This document shows positions 32,862 to 44,625 of a stretch of DNA of 64,000 nucleotides, piece after piece. The notes under the pieces were generated by a model, which was not told the DNA's origin, searched no databases, and was given only the letters and a program-made list of their open reading frames with translations. Source of the stretch: Solea solea. Taxonomy: Eukaryota; Chordata; Actinopteri; Pleuronectiformes; Soleidae. How positions within the stretch are numbered: position 1 is the stretch's first letter; every line of letters begins with the position of its first letter. Location: contig NC_081134.1 of the NCBI RefSeq assembly GCF_958295425.1, forward strand, positions 6,570,054 through 6,634,053, read 5' to 3'. Both the position numbers and the translations under genes were made by a program.

Positions 32862-35800
32862 ATGGTGATGTATGCAAGGAAACCAGCAAGAGTCAGCGAT
32901 GGGTAAATTCAGTACAGGCCCCGACATATGAAACACGCTGCGAATGTTTTATTTCCCGTTTTAAAATCTTAAATTTGGTTATTCGTGACTTCTCATAGCA
33001 GTTAGCCATTAGTGCTACCAGATTAGCTACGGGTTCCGGTTGTATCCTGTAGCTAAATCCAGTAACGTTAACGAACCGCTTGTTAAGAGACACTGTGAAG
33101 TTGAACCATTTATATTACAACAATATTGTGTATAAAATATGTTTAGGTGTCTTGTCGTATTTGAACCAGTAGTAAGAAAACTTAAACAGCTGCTGCTTTG
33201 ATGTCAATTCAAGCTAACTTAGCTAATGATAGCCAGTGAGCTAACTAATAATAAACCTACTGCAGAAAGTTGCTAATTTGTGCTCATTTTTACTTTTTGT
33301 TTATTCAGGTGCAACGACAGAAAGGATTCACAATCCTATCAGGTATGCTTTACTTGATACTTGTCAATATTCTCTTATAATAAGGAAATCTGTCACCTTT
33401 CCTTGAAAATAATGAAATGAAATCCAATTAGTGTCGCAGGAACAATACCAAGTGATAGGCAATTATCATCAAATAATGCATTAAAATATATTCTTGAACT
33501 TTACATATGAAGTGTAGTTTTAACACGGGCTACATTTTGTTCAGACAGAACAAAATCTCAGGATACAATAATACTGCAGTAACTTGCAATAACTTTCCGT
33601 GTGAGTTATATGTCTAACAGTACATATTAGGATCTCTTGAGCTCTTGCTTATAGGGAAGCAGGGTTGTAAATACTCCAATAAATAAATATAATAAAAACT
33701 CTTTTTCCTAAAAAAATCTTTCCAGGGTTACAACTTACCAAATAGCTTCTCCCCTTACTTGTATGCAAAGATCCACACCTTTTTCTTCTCACGTTTTGAC
33801 GGGGGAAACTGAAATGCTAGATGACATACTTAAAAAGTGCTGGAACATCCACAGATTTACAATCTTTGTCTCTCCTACCTTCATGCTCCTTTCTCCATAT
33901 GCATCCAATTAATGATCTTTATGACGAGGCTCGAGTACAGTTGAGACAAAGTGCAGGGCACAGAATTTAATAGGTGCTGTTCCACCGTGAACTTGTGTCT
34001 TGTTGGAACCGTTTAATTGATGTTCCAAACTGATCTAGGACAGACTCTATGCGGGAATAGACAGGTGCATGTTGGCCTCAGTTTTTGCATGTGTCATCAC
34101 AACGTCCTGTTTCGGTGATTAGTCTTTTGGCCGAGAACCGAAACTCGCCAAAAAAGTCATTTTCCGCTGATATGTACGAATACGAATTTTCGGTGCATCT
34201 CTAGATTCAGTACAGCTGACCCAAAACTACAGTTTTTGCACACAAGACCTATTATTGATGATTTGATTTACATCACAGGTCTATGACATCAATACGCTTG
34301 TTTTTACAGTATCATAAAACTGAAAATGCCAATATATCCTTACATTATAACAGTAACTAAAAAGCCAGTCATCTCTGACTACTCTCAAAAGAAATATCTA
34401 CCAATAATATAACACAGGCCTCATGATAATGTATATCTTTTTCAATATAATAGCTAACATTGTCTGTAAAAGGCTGAAGCCAATCAATGTTTAATATTTC
34501 TTTAGCTAGCACAATGTTGTGACCTTATCTAGTGAATTTAAAACATGATTTGGATGATGTTAGATTCAGCTGCTGCCATTCTATGATCTTCAAACGAAGC
34601 AAAACCTTATTCTTAGTGGTGTTAGAAAATGTTATGATGCATGAGTTGGTGCATGGTGGTATGTGTAAGAAAGTGGCGAGAAAGTTGGCACGTCCCGACA
34701 TTTCTTATTTGCACTCTTTTGTAGACCCATAAATCTCAGCCCAAGAGCCAGTCCAGCAGCCTTCACCGTTACGACAAGGTGCGTGATGGATCAGTGGATC
34801 CCACACCCCCTTACAAGATGCTGCGACGCTCGGATGAAAGTCCTGTCAGTAGACATACAGACAGCACAGGACATGGCAAGGCAAAAACTTCTCACACAGT
34901 CAGAGGAAAAAATGGTAAGCTTGGATCTGTGGTCTAATGTATGCATGCAACATTAAGTTTTATTTTAAAGGGTTATCCTGGGACACAAGTCGTAGTTCAT
35001 GAAAATTTGACATGAACAAAGAGCACAAAATAAAGGTTTGGAGTTTTTGTCATGTCTGTGTTTGTGTCAGGATTACCACCAAAAGGTTATAATTCCTTCA
35101 TTGGGCCTAGGGCTGCGCAATAAAACAATGACATATATACACCTTTTTTCTTGTTTTTATGTTTGGTAATGTTTTCATGACTGCAGCCCTCCCTTTAAAG
35201 CTAAGATGATGTCTGCACCACAACAGCAGACCATAGTGTCTTCTCTGTCTATCGCCCTACCATATGACAAAAACAGTGATATCACATGCACAATCACCTT
35301 CTTCATTTCCAAAGACATTGACCCACGCATGTATGTTTGTTTTAGGGCTATAACCAATGATTATTTTCATAATCGATTATGCTGTCGGTTATTTTCTTGA
35401 TCAAGCAAGTAATTGTTTCGTCCATAAAATGTCAGAGAAAGTTGAAGAATCTTTCCCATACCTGGAAATGATTCAGTTAAGATTTTAATTAGTACATACC
35501 TGTTGTACTTATCTAAATTCATTTGCAGAACATGCTACAGTTGTCATGTTCAACTTAACCAAAATAACCTCTTCCACTAGTAAAGGGAAATCTTTAATCT
35601 TGACAGAAATATATGGAAGGATAGAAAAAAGTATGTTAAGATTTTTTATCTTTATCTCCCAGCCCTAATTGGGTCATAACCTTCATCCAAGAATATTTAT
35701 TCAAAATCTTTCCTTCTGACAAACAAATGAGGACAAATGTGGCCAAAAACATAACCTTATTGCAGAACTTACTGACTTAATAAAGTTAATGTAAAACATT

Positions 35801-38800
35801 AAGATTGTGTATTTATTTGGGTAATTGACAAATGTCTCTTTTTGCAGGGACCAGCGGCTCTCCTCAGGAGAACTCCCACAACAACAGTTCCCACCATGGC
35901 TCCGACGTGCATGCGACTCAGAGCAAGCCTGCAGACAGGGTAAGAGGCTGCCCAGTGATATGCAATCATATACCCTCAGCATATCCTGTATTAAATTACT
36001 GTCATGCTGCTTTGGAATATGGTGTGGTATAATGTGGGACGTCATGTGGAGCCATCTCTCTGTCTATACACAGGTAATTAGCGAGTACATGATCTAATTG
36101 ATGATCCTTTTAAAAAAACAAACAAAAAAAACACTGGCACTTATACCATGAAAGAAGAGACTTAACTGAAGAGGAAAGCTTCATTCTTAATATTTAACAC
36201 TCTGTCTTAACATTGTCTTTGATGCTGACTTAATACTTGGTTGTCAGCATGATGTATTGTACACAGACTGTCTGGGATAAACATAACTAGATTTATATTT
36301 ATCACTTTGCCACGAGAAAGCAGTGGAGTGGTGCATCATGACAGCGTACAGTTGTTGTTCTGGAAAAGAGTATTGGGGGCATTTGTTTCCTTTGTGATGA
36401 AAAAAAGATATGTATATATCTATTGTTCCCACCCAGTCAACAATGAATCACATATTCATCTATTTTCTCAATAGCAGTTGATTGAATGATTTCAGCAGGA
36501 CTCAACTTTGTATTATTTAATTGTCTCATTGTGGGTAGCATATCAAATGTTGGGTCGAGGGTGACATGGGAGGTGTGCTACAAGCTGGGCTGTTGAAAAC
36601 ACCAAGCATTTTTCTCTCTGAATTGTATAAAGATTGTTATATTACCACCTTTACACATGTTGTAAGAGTGCTGCGGTACCTTTAAGAGCTCTCTCAGTCT
36701 CAAGTGATCTAGATATAATTATACTTTTTTAAATTATATTAATATATACAGTACATTTAAGAATGACGAGAACATGTTTGAATGACGGGACTTGTCACTA
36801 TATTCAGTACATGATCCATTAATATAACATTCCAGTTTCCATTCCCTCTCTCTGAAAAACCCTCATCCATTATTGAAGCTGGCAATTGAGGAATGAATGT
36901 GTACTGTATTTATGTTAAGTGTTTCTATTCAAAATGTTAAGCTTTGCGATTCAGCACAATGAATGTTATGTGTGCATCCATTTTGAATTGTTGTTATTGT
37001 TTATTATTGGTGCTGCTTCACTTTTCCTACTTCATCTACACCTTTGTAACTTCTATCACCTTTTCTTTTTCTGCACCAGGATCCAGCAGATGACTGGACA
37101 GAACACATCAGCTCTTCTGGAAAGAAGTATTACTACAACTGTAGAACTGAGGTCTCCCAGTGGGAGAAGCCAAAGGACCTGCTTGAGAGGCAAGACCATT
37201 CAGTTTTTAATCTGAAAATTAGAAATGGACTTTGTGATGCACCTGTACCTCACAATAACACACAGCACTCAGGATGAGGAGTTAAATTTCAGCCTGCATT
37301 CTTCGCATTGTCACTTTTGCATTGTGTTTATATTGATTCAGGGAACAACGACAGAAAGATCCAGTCAAGATGGCGGCAAACAGTTTCCCAAAGGACATGG
37401 ACTACAGACAGGAGGCCTTGCAGGACAAAGCCACAACAAGTTAGTAAAAAAGGGAATTCATTGTAGGTTCTGTGTTACTGTGTGACAGATTTAATTTAGA
37501 TGCACATGATTGCTGTATATGTAGCTGGGGTGACATGCAAGGGGTATTATGAAGAGCCAGGTGGTCCTGTGAACCACCACCACCACAAAAGGTAGTGCAA
37601 CACTTGGCTTTTTTTTAGGAAAAAAATAAAAAAGCCATATTGTGTGTTCAACCCCAATGATTTGCTTATTTTGGTTTCTTCATGTTTGAAAGTTGGTGGT
37701 GCAACTCAGGAATTTAGCCTCTGTGGGGTGTGAGCACAGGATAAGAAATTCAGGTTAAGTTCCTGTGTTTCACTTCCATCTTTCAGATTTGAATACGCTA
37801 CTTTGGATGAGAAGGGAAATGCTTTCATGAAGTAATTTACATCAAGTGTGTAAAACATGGTAATTTGAGCATACAGTCTCAGAATCAACATTGCGTCCGA
37901 TGATATGACAGTCTTCTGCTCTGCTCTTCAGAGAACACATCAGGGGACCAGTCGACATCATCCAACTCCGCCCATTCCTCCTCCTCCTCCACTTCTCAGA
38001 GCCTGAATTCTGCTACTAGTGCTTTAGGTTCCACCCCCTCCACCATGTCAACCTCCTCTTCATCCTCTACGGGGCAGTTGCTCCAGTCTATCCAGTCCCC
38101 ATCCCCAGCACTGCTGCAGGACCCGGCGCTCCTTCATCAGCTCCTCCCTGCCCTGCAGGCGACTCTGCAGATGAATAACGGCAACATGGACATGGCTAAG
38201 CTCAATGAGGGTGAGAGCACAAAAGATGACTTTGCTTACACTTCCACACATGTCTTTTATACATATTGCATTGTACCATATGTAGATTTTGTATGGTATA
38301 CTTCATTACAGAAGGGATGCAAGTTTACATTGTTAACTCACACTAGGCTTTGTTGTATTAAGTTGAGTATTAAGCTGATAAACAAACACAAAGATGGAGT
38401 TTACTTTCTGCTCGCAGTTTTGTTTCATGTTTAACTTTTGGATTACTAGTATCTCAGAGAATCTTTCTCAACTAGACTGAAAAAGGTAATTTTCCAAAAA
38501 TAGGTGCTGGATAAAGAGTTGTCTTGATCTAATAATGAAACGTGATACTGTGACTTGTAGATGCTGTTCAAACAGAAAATCGCTTTTGAAATCTCACAGC
38601 TGTCTGCGTGAGGCTGACGTGTGCTTGTTGTTTTGTCCTGTTTACCAGTTTACTGACTGGGCTCTTGTCATTGTGGTGTCAGTGATGATGTCTTCTGGCT
38701 AACTTTTAGTTAACTTCCTCTCTGTTGCTGCCATTTCCCTCCTTCCTCCCTGTGTCCAGACTTTTACTAAACGGCTCACTACAGCTCAATAAACTCCATT

Positions 38801-41800
38801 CTGGAAAAGGGAAACAGAACAAGTACGGCTATAATGCTCAATGACTTTAGTGGAACAACTCAAGTGTCTTTCTGAAGTTTTATTTCACACCCTAGTTAAT
38901 AGTAATAGTTTCACCTGCTGGAAAGTTCTACACTGTCACTGTTTGCTAATTTATTCACAGAGAAACCACATTAGGGCTGAGTCATGACTGTGGAGAGCTG
39001 CTTTGCAATCCTGCATGTGTGTATTTGCGCTGAGTTGTACATGTATGGGTACCAGCAGACCCCCTCACATAACTCCAAACAAGTGTCCATGTGTAACAAA
39101 GACTTTGTTGACGCTTTTGTCCAAAAAGAGTGCCCAGTCGGCTTGTGTGGTCCACATGGACTGGAGGTGTGCTCGTGTTCATCTGTGTTGGGTCCACGAA
39201 AAAATTAAATTAATGGTCACGTGGACATCTATTGATGCATGTACATGGAAACTATGACCCGGGATTTAGCTCACGAGCTAAGACAACTGCTTCTTAGTGG
39301 ACTTCTGTCTCCTGTCTCCTGAGTGTTGGAGTATAGAACTATTTAATTTGTTTTTCACTGACAAGAGCTTTAACTGTTTTCTGATTTAATTGTTAGTGTT
39401 TGTGCACTCACCTGTTGTGGTTCCTTGCTCCTTCATATGTATGTGTGCATTTGCGTGCACACTTCCTCTTTCCTCCCTCCAGTCTTGGCAGCTGCTGTCA
39501 CCCAAGCTTCCTTGCGGTCTGTGCTTCATAAGCTCCTCGCTGCTGGACCTGCTTTCAACATCACTGCTCTGCTCTCCGCTGCTCAGCACTCCAACCAAGG
39601 TACAGCATTCTTAGTGTTTCTCACCATCCGCTACACAAACTAATTTTTATTTGTGTTTGTGAGACCAGGGTCTTCTCTCTAAATCAAGTGACCCACTACC
39701 ACTGTAATGAAGGGCTTTAAGTCTAAATTTTCTATTTCTCAAACACATTGCGTTGCCTTGCTTTGTGCTTGTCTTATGTCACATCTGTTACCTGGTGTGC
39801 TCACAGTTTAATGTTTACACATGAATCCAGTCGCTTCGTGTTCATAAAATTTAGCAAAATAAGCTGGAACTTCGAGCGCTTCTTCTCCATAATGCTGGGT
39901 GGTATGCAACGTCACATGTGATCGCCCGGTGTCGGCAGCTTCATTGTAATTATTGGACAGTCTGGACATGGAAAATGTGTTAATTGTCTTGTGTTCCCAA
40001 TGACTTTTGTTACCGATGTTATGCGTTTCATACACATTCTTACACTCTGAATGTTGTTTATGTGTGTTTTGGATTAAGCAGTGTGGACAAACTATAGGCA
40101 AACGGGGCATATTTGCTTGTGTGTCGTCTGATAACCTTTTGCTTCTCCACATCCACATCATATGTCTCATGCAGCCCAGCACTCCAGCCAGTCTCCTGTC
40201 TCTCTAACATCCGATGCTTCATCACCACGGCCGTATGTGTCACCACGGAATGGCACACCCCAGAGCAACCAGAAATCTCTAGGGGGTGGGCATGCTGGAA
40301 TCATTACATCCTCGCAATCAAGGGTGAGGAGCGCAATCAAAAGACTCAGGGAAAAGTTAGCTTTGTTAAATGGAGGTGGAATTTCCCTCTGCTCGTGTCG
40401 CCTCTTTATGCTCTTGTCTTATGTTTCTTTAATGCATCCCGATGCCCTTATTTCCTCTCATTTTTCTTGTTTTTCCTTTCGGTTCACAGGGCAGTATGTC
40501 TTCAGGCAAGCAAGGATCTGTCCCCCAGTCTCAGGCCGCAGAGAAGCGTCCAGAAGACCCCAGAACTCACCAGCAGAGAAGGTAGAAATTTGTGTTCAAA
40601 ATCACTGCAACTCACCATCATTTTTGGTAAACTATTACCTGAAAGTAAACAAATTAAATGCATTTAGTTCATACTAGAAAGCATACATTTTAATAAATGG
40701 TATAATCCACAGCATCGCTGACTTATGCAGTACTGCGCTACAGTCTTAGGCCACCACTACATTTGTTTTAGTACTGCTATAATGCTCAATGACTTTATTG
40801 ACTTTATCATATCCAGGAAATACGGGAAACTTGAGTAGATTTAAACTATTATTAATTATTATATAAACTATAATTTAGTGTGATTCTGGCTCTCTTATAA
40901 CTGAATTTGAACCCTCATTAGTTTCATTGGCAAAACCTTTGTTTTTCATGTTAACAAATATCTGCTGTGAAAAACATCCACACCAGTTTTATTCAAGCTT
41001 GAGCATTATGTACACGTTATGAGTCAAGCTCATGGACAGTTGGATAAGACCAATTTTCAGTCATATCATTCCAGTCCAAATGCCAGTGATCACAACATTT
41101 GACAGGCATTAAAATAACAAAACTGATGGTGCCCTATAACATGAATGGTCCAGTGTTAAGCAAAACTGTAGCTAGGGCTGTCACTTTTTTACTCGGACTA
41201 TTTCTTTGTCGAAACGTGGGGTGTTAAGTTCCTGTTTGAGCTGCAATGGCCTGTTTGAAATTCATACTGCCATCTCATAGACCATTGGAAGTAGTACCGC
41301 TTAGGATCCAGTCGCTCGTAAAGGTTTCCTACCACGTCATGTGACAGTGGCTGCACAAGGACGGACTGTACAGAGTGACTTTGTCAAAGGCAGCCGCAGC
41401 AGCGGCAGAAATTTAGTGATGCAGGTAGAGCTGAAACAATTAATCGATGAATCGATTATTAATCGATTACTAAATTAATCGACAACTATTTTGATAATCG
41501 ATTAATCGGTCTGAAGCTTTTTTCATGAGGAAAACAAGATTTCTGATTGTTTAAGCTTCTTAAATGTGAATATTTTCTTCATTTTTTTGCTCTGAATAAC
41601 AAAGAAATCATTAAAATTTTATCATTCTGGTTTGTTGACAAAACAAGACATTAGAGAACATCATCATTTCCAGGTTTGACGAACACCATCAACATTTTTT
41701 AAGGTTTTCTGATATTTTATGGACCAAACGATTAATCGAGAAAATAATCGTCACATTAATCGATTATGAAAATAATCGTTAGTTGCCGCTCTAGATGCAG

Positions 41801-42904
41801 GCCTACATGAGCGAGACTCCTCTCTATGCATGTTTGCTTTGACAATGGCTTCTATTACCTTTTTAGTTAAAGGCTGCCAAAGTTGTTTTTTTCCCATCCT
41901 ACCCTACTGAACATCAGCAGCACTATTAATAAAGTAACATAAATTTGATCAAACTTGATTTTTTTTTTTCCCCTTTTTTTTCAAAAAAGTAACAGCCCTA
42001 ATTGTCGCTGTATTTTATGTACACCATCAACACACAGTTAGAAAGCTTTTCTTGCTCCTTCAGCCATGAGATTCTGTGCTCGGGATCAAACGTATCTGGT
42101 GCTGCTTTGCCCCACGCCCCGTCCGGCAGCTCCGGCCAAACCCAGGCGGATACCCCCACCACCTTTGTTCCCACCCTGGCAACTCATTTTAATGAGAACC
42201 TCATCAGACATATCCAAGGATGGCCTTCAGAGAACACGGAGAAACAGGTACAGTCCAGAGAAAAACAAAACACCAATGTGTAACCTTAACATAAGCATCA
42301 ACATCAATTGCTTTTGTTCATAAAGTCCAAACTGAGGCAGACTAATAATAGCAATAAACAAAAATCACCAAAAGTCATGCACTGCAGCTTTACTGCTTCT
42401 GTTACTTGTTGTCACAGAGCTGTGGGAATCTTATCACCGGTTTAAAGCTGGATTTGCACCTTTTTAATGAGCAGTACATCATGTGGGTAGACATTCATAG
42501 CCAGCAGTTTGTGTAATCACCAGGTTGTCAATATTAGATCTTTGTTTGTTGTGAGAATGCATCATCCTGACTTGACTAAAAGCACTCCCCTCTTCTCCCT
42601 CAGGCGGCTCGGTTGCATGAAGACATCTACAACATGGGCAGCTTGTATATGTCTGAGATCTGTACAGAGATGAAAAACCTCCGCTCCCTGGTCAGAGTGT
42701 GTGAAATTCAGGCCACGCTCAGGGAACAGAGGTGAGCCACTTGTTTAACTTTTTGCATAGACCTGTGCATTCATTGTTGACAATGCACACATTCATCTAT
42801 ACCTGTTTTGTTTGTTTTTTTCTCCCAACTACAGAATCTTGTTTCTGAGGCAGCAGAGCAAAGAGCTGGATAAGCTGAAGAACCAGAACTCCTACATGGT
42901 GTGA
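32862..42904 (+). CDS. wac: WW domain-containing adaptor with coiled coil (WAC)
   Basis: WAC is a nuclear adaptor: its coiled coil binds RNF20/40 to promote H2B ubiquitination, and its WW domain contacts RNA polymerase II. Thirteen coding exons join in one frame of 527 codons plus stop: 32862-32902, 33309-33342, 34725-34914, 35848-35939, 37080-37189, 37342-37439, 37932-38210, 39483-39599, 40175-40323, 40490-40581, 42064-42247, 42604-42731 and 42835-42904. The start MVMYARK matches the family. The WW domain (residues about 122-152) has [13 protein letters not shown] and SQWEKPK. A helix [20 protein letters not shown] begins near residue 249. The C-terminal coiled coil (about 480-520) has [11 protein letters not shown] and ends NSYMV. 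Human WAC is 647 aa; the roughly 120-residue deficit falls mainly between exons 6 and 7. The intron after exon 5 has a GC donor. Teleosts have two wac copies; this could be the diverged one. Confidence 0.95.
35343..35667 (-). mobile_element. hAT-like MITE, degraded copy in wac intron
   Basis: The left end reads TAGGGCTATAACCAATGATT, with ATAATCGATTA and TTTCGTCCATAAAATGTCAG; the right end reads CAGCCCTA. It is the same family as the intact copy at 41426-41793, in the opposite sense. No matching target-site duplication is seen, as expected for an old insertion. Confidence 0.65.
37080..37189 (+). other. wac: WW-domain exon of wac
   Basis: One 110-nt exon encodes both signature tryptophans, the YYY aromatic cluster and the SQWEKPK ending. 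It starts in phase 0 and ends at AG|GCAAGA, a GC donor, before intron 37190-37341. The next exon restores LEREQRQK, which matches the family exactly, so the GC donor is required for the frame. Confidence 0.93.
37932..38210 (+). other. wac: Serine-rich exon 7 of wac
   Basis: It encodes KNTSGDQ, then a low-complexity region with two runs of five serines, followed by the conserved leucine-rich helix near residues 249-268. It begins at the place where human WAC has KESTSGDK, showing that the preceding block of the mammalian protein is absent from this model. Confidence 0.85.
41426..41793 (+). mobile_element. hAT-type MITE with 8-bp target duplication
   Basis: The 368-bp element begins TAGAGCTGAAAC and ends with the near inverse GTTGCCGCTCTA. 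It contains many ATTAATCGAT blocks near both ends and no coding frame. It is flanked on both sides by the perfect 8-nt duplication GATGCAGG (41418-41425 and 41794-41801), which is diagnostic for hAT-superfamily transposition. It sits in the wac intron before exon 11. Confidence 0.93.
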
Positions 42905-44625
42905 GGACCTGACCACGGAAGGAAGGACTGGGATGAATTGATTCAAATATTGATTAAAAAAAGAGGAACACACAGGACAACAAGTTGCTACAGCCTGTTT
43001 AATTCTCCCTGTTAGAGCAACTGAGAGAAGCTGTGAGAAGACAGCAGCTGACAGTGTGAGGCTCCATCACCTTCATCATGTCACTTTTTCTTTACCTTTC
43101 CTCTAACAAAAAAAAAAAAAGATTCTCCAATGCCCACCACATGAAATGCTCTTGTTGAAAGGTGAGACGTGACAGTTCACCGAGTCGGACACTTTAACCA
43201 AGTGGACATAAAGGACCTGAGGCTCTTTTCAAACGGCACCTTTTTGGACTGTGAACCTTGGATTATATTGTATTGTATTGGGTTAACTTGTTTTCTGGTG
43301 TGTTTGTTTTCTGGCGTGTAGTTAGTTGTCAGCAAGAGATTCATCCTTGGTAAAAATGAACTGAAGTCATTTCATAATAATTGGTGTCACGCAGTTCTCA
43401 GGGTGGAGAGAGAACAAACCCGTTTACTCCCCAAACGTCTGAAATTTACATAGTCATGCAACACAATGTATGGATTCCACAGCAGTGATGTTACTGCCAC
43501 TTGTGTGTCCTCGCTGGTTTTTTCATGAGGTTTGAGAGAAGACCTCTGACCAGACCTTTTACTTTAATATGCTTCAGTTATTTTGACCCGGTTGATGGGA
43601 ATCTGCACTCTGGTGGTACAGAATCATGGGATAACTGTAGGTGGTCGTGTCAGACACACACTCACAATGAGTCAGACGCAAGGATGAGTTGATACAATAC
43701 TTGGTATTGGTTCAATTTCTGTCAAAAATCACTGGATTGAATATTGGGAAAAGAAACGGCTAAATTACAATTGAATCCATAAACGGTGAATAGAGAGACC
43801 AGGTCGTGGGAGTGTGGGCTACACGTCTGTCTTGGTTATAGTAAATGCATCAGTAGAAATGTGTAATTAAAATCTAAGTTCATGGAAAAGAGGAAAAGGA
43901 CTATCGGACTGATATCTTTGATCAGAATTCGAGGATGTGTTGAAGTGGTTTGGAGCCATCCCTATTCAAAAGTAATTTTGAAGCCTACATTGTTGGACCT
44001 ATGTTGGCTGCTAGTGTAAGAGGTTCTATTCGTTTGTAGCCCTGCTGGCTATTTATTAATCCTCTCTTATTTCTTTTTTATGTATAATTGTCAGCGTTTT
44101 GTTTCTTCTCCCAAATCCAGTTGGGGAAATCTTTCATTCCTTTTGTGCAACTTAGCGAAAGATTGTGTAAAAACAATAGAAGAAAAGTGACTGAATTTAC
44201 ATCATGTAAAGCTAAATTATTCTTGCACATGATTGATTACGTCTTTGTAGTCAAAATAAAGAAAGGTCGATGGAAAGACGTTTTATTTTTTCAACGAGGA
44301 AACTCCGACTTTGCTTTCGTTTCTGATCAGCTGCCGTGGCTGCAGCCATTTAATCTGTTGACTCCAGCCCGGCTACTTTTATTTAAAAGGGTTTATTCAC
44401 GATTAGAAGACGGACCCTTTTTACCGTTGATCTCTTTTACATTCATAAAGAAGCTTCCTTTTGTCTTTTGACTATTCTTTTTCCTTGTCTTTCAATAGTT
44501 TCCACCAAATCTGATGTGCACACTTTTTTGGGGGGTTGTGGGGTGGGTTGGGGTAGAATGGGATTGGGGGGGGGGCTTTGTATTCCATAAAATATGAGAA
44601 TAAAATATTATACCACATGAGCTGC
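42905..44625 (+). other. wac: wac 3' UTR
   Basis: No further coding sequence follows the TGA. AATAAA signals lie at 44255-44260 and 44599-44604; the second is followed by an A/T-rich stretch and would give a UTR of about 1.7 kb. The 3' end is inferred. Confidence 0.55.

Noticed and set aside
40113..40677. Long plus-strand frames of 171-184 codons
   Set aside because: They overlap wac exons 9 and 10 and the intron between them. The true coding uses parts of one frame joined by splicing; the rest is intron read-through.
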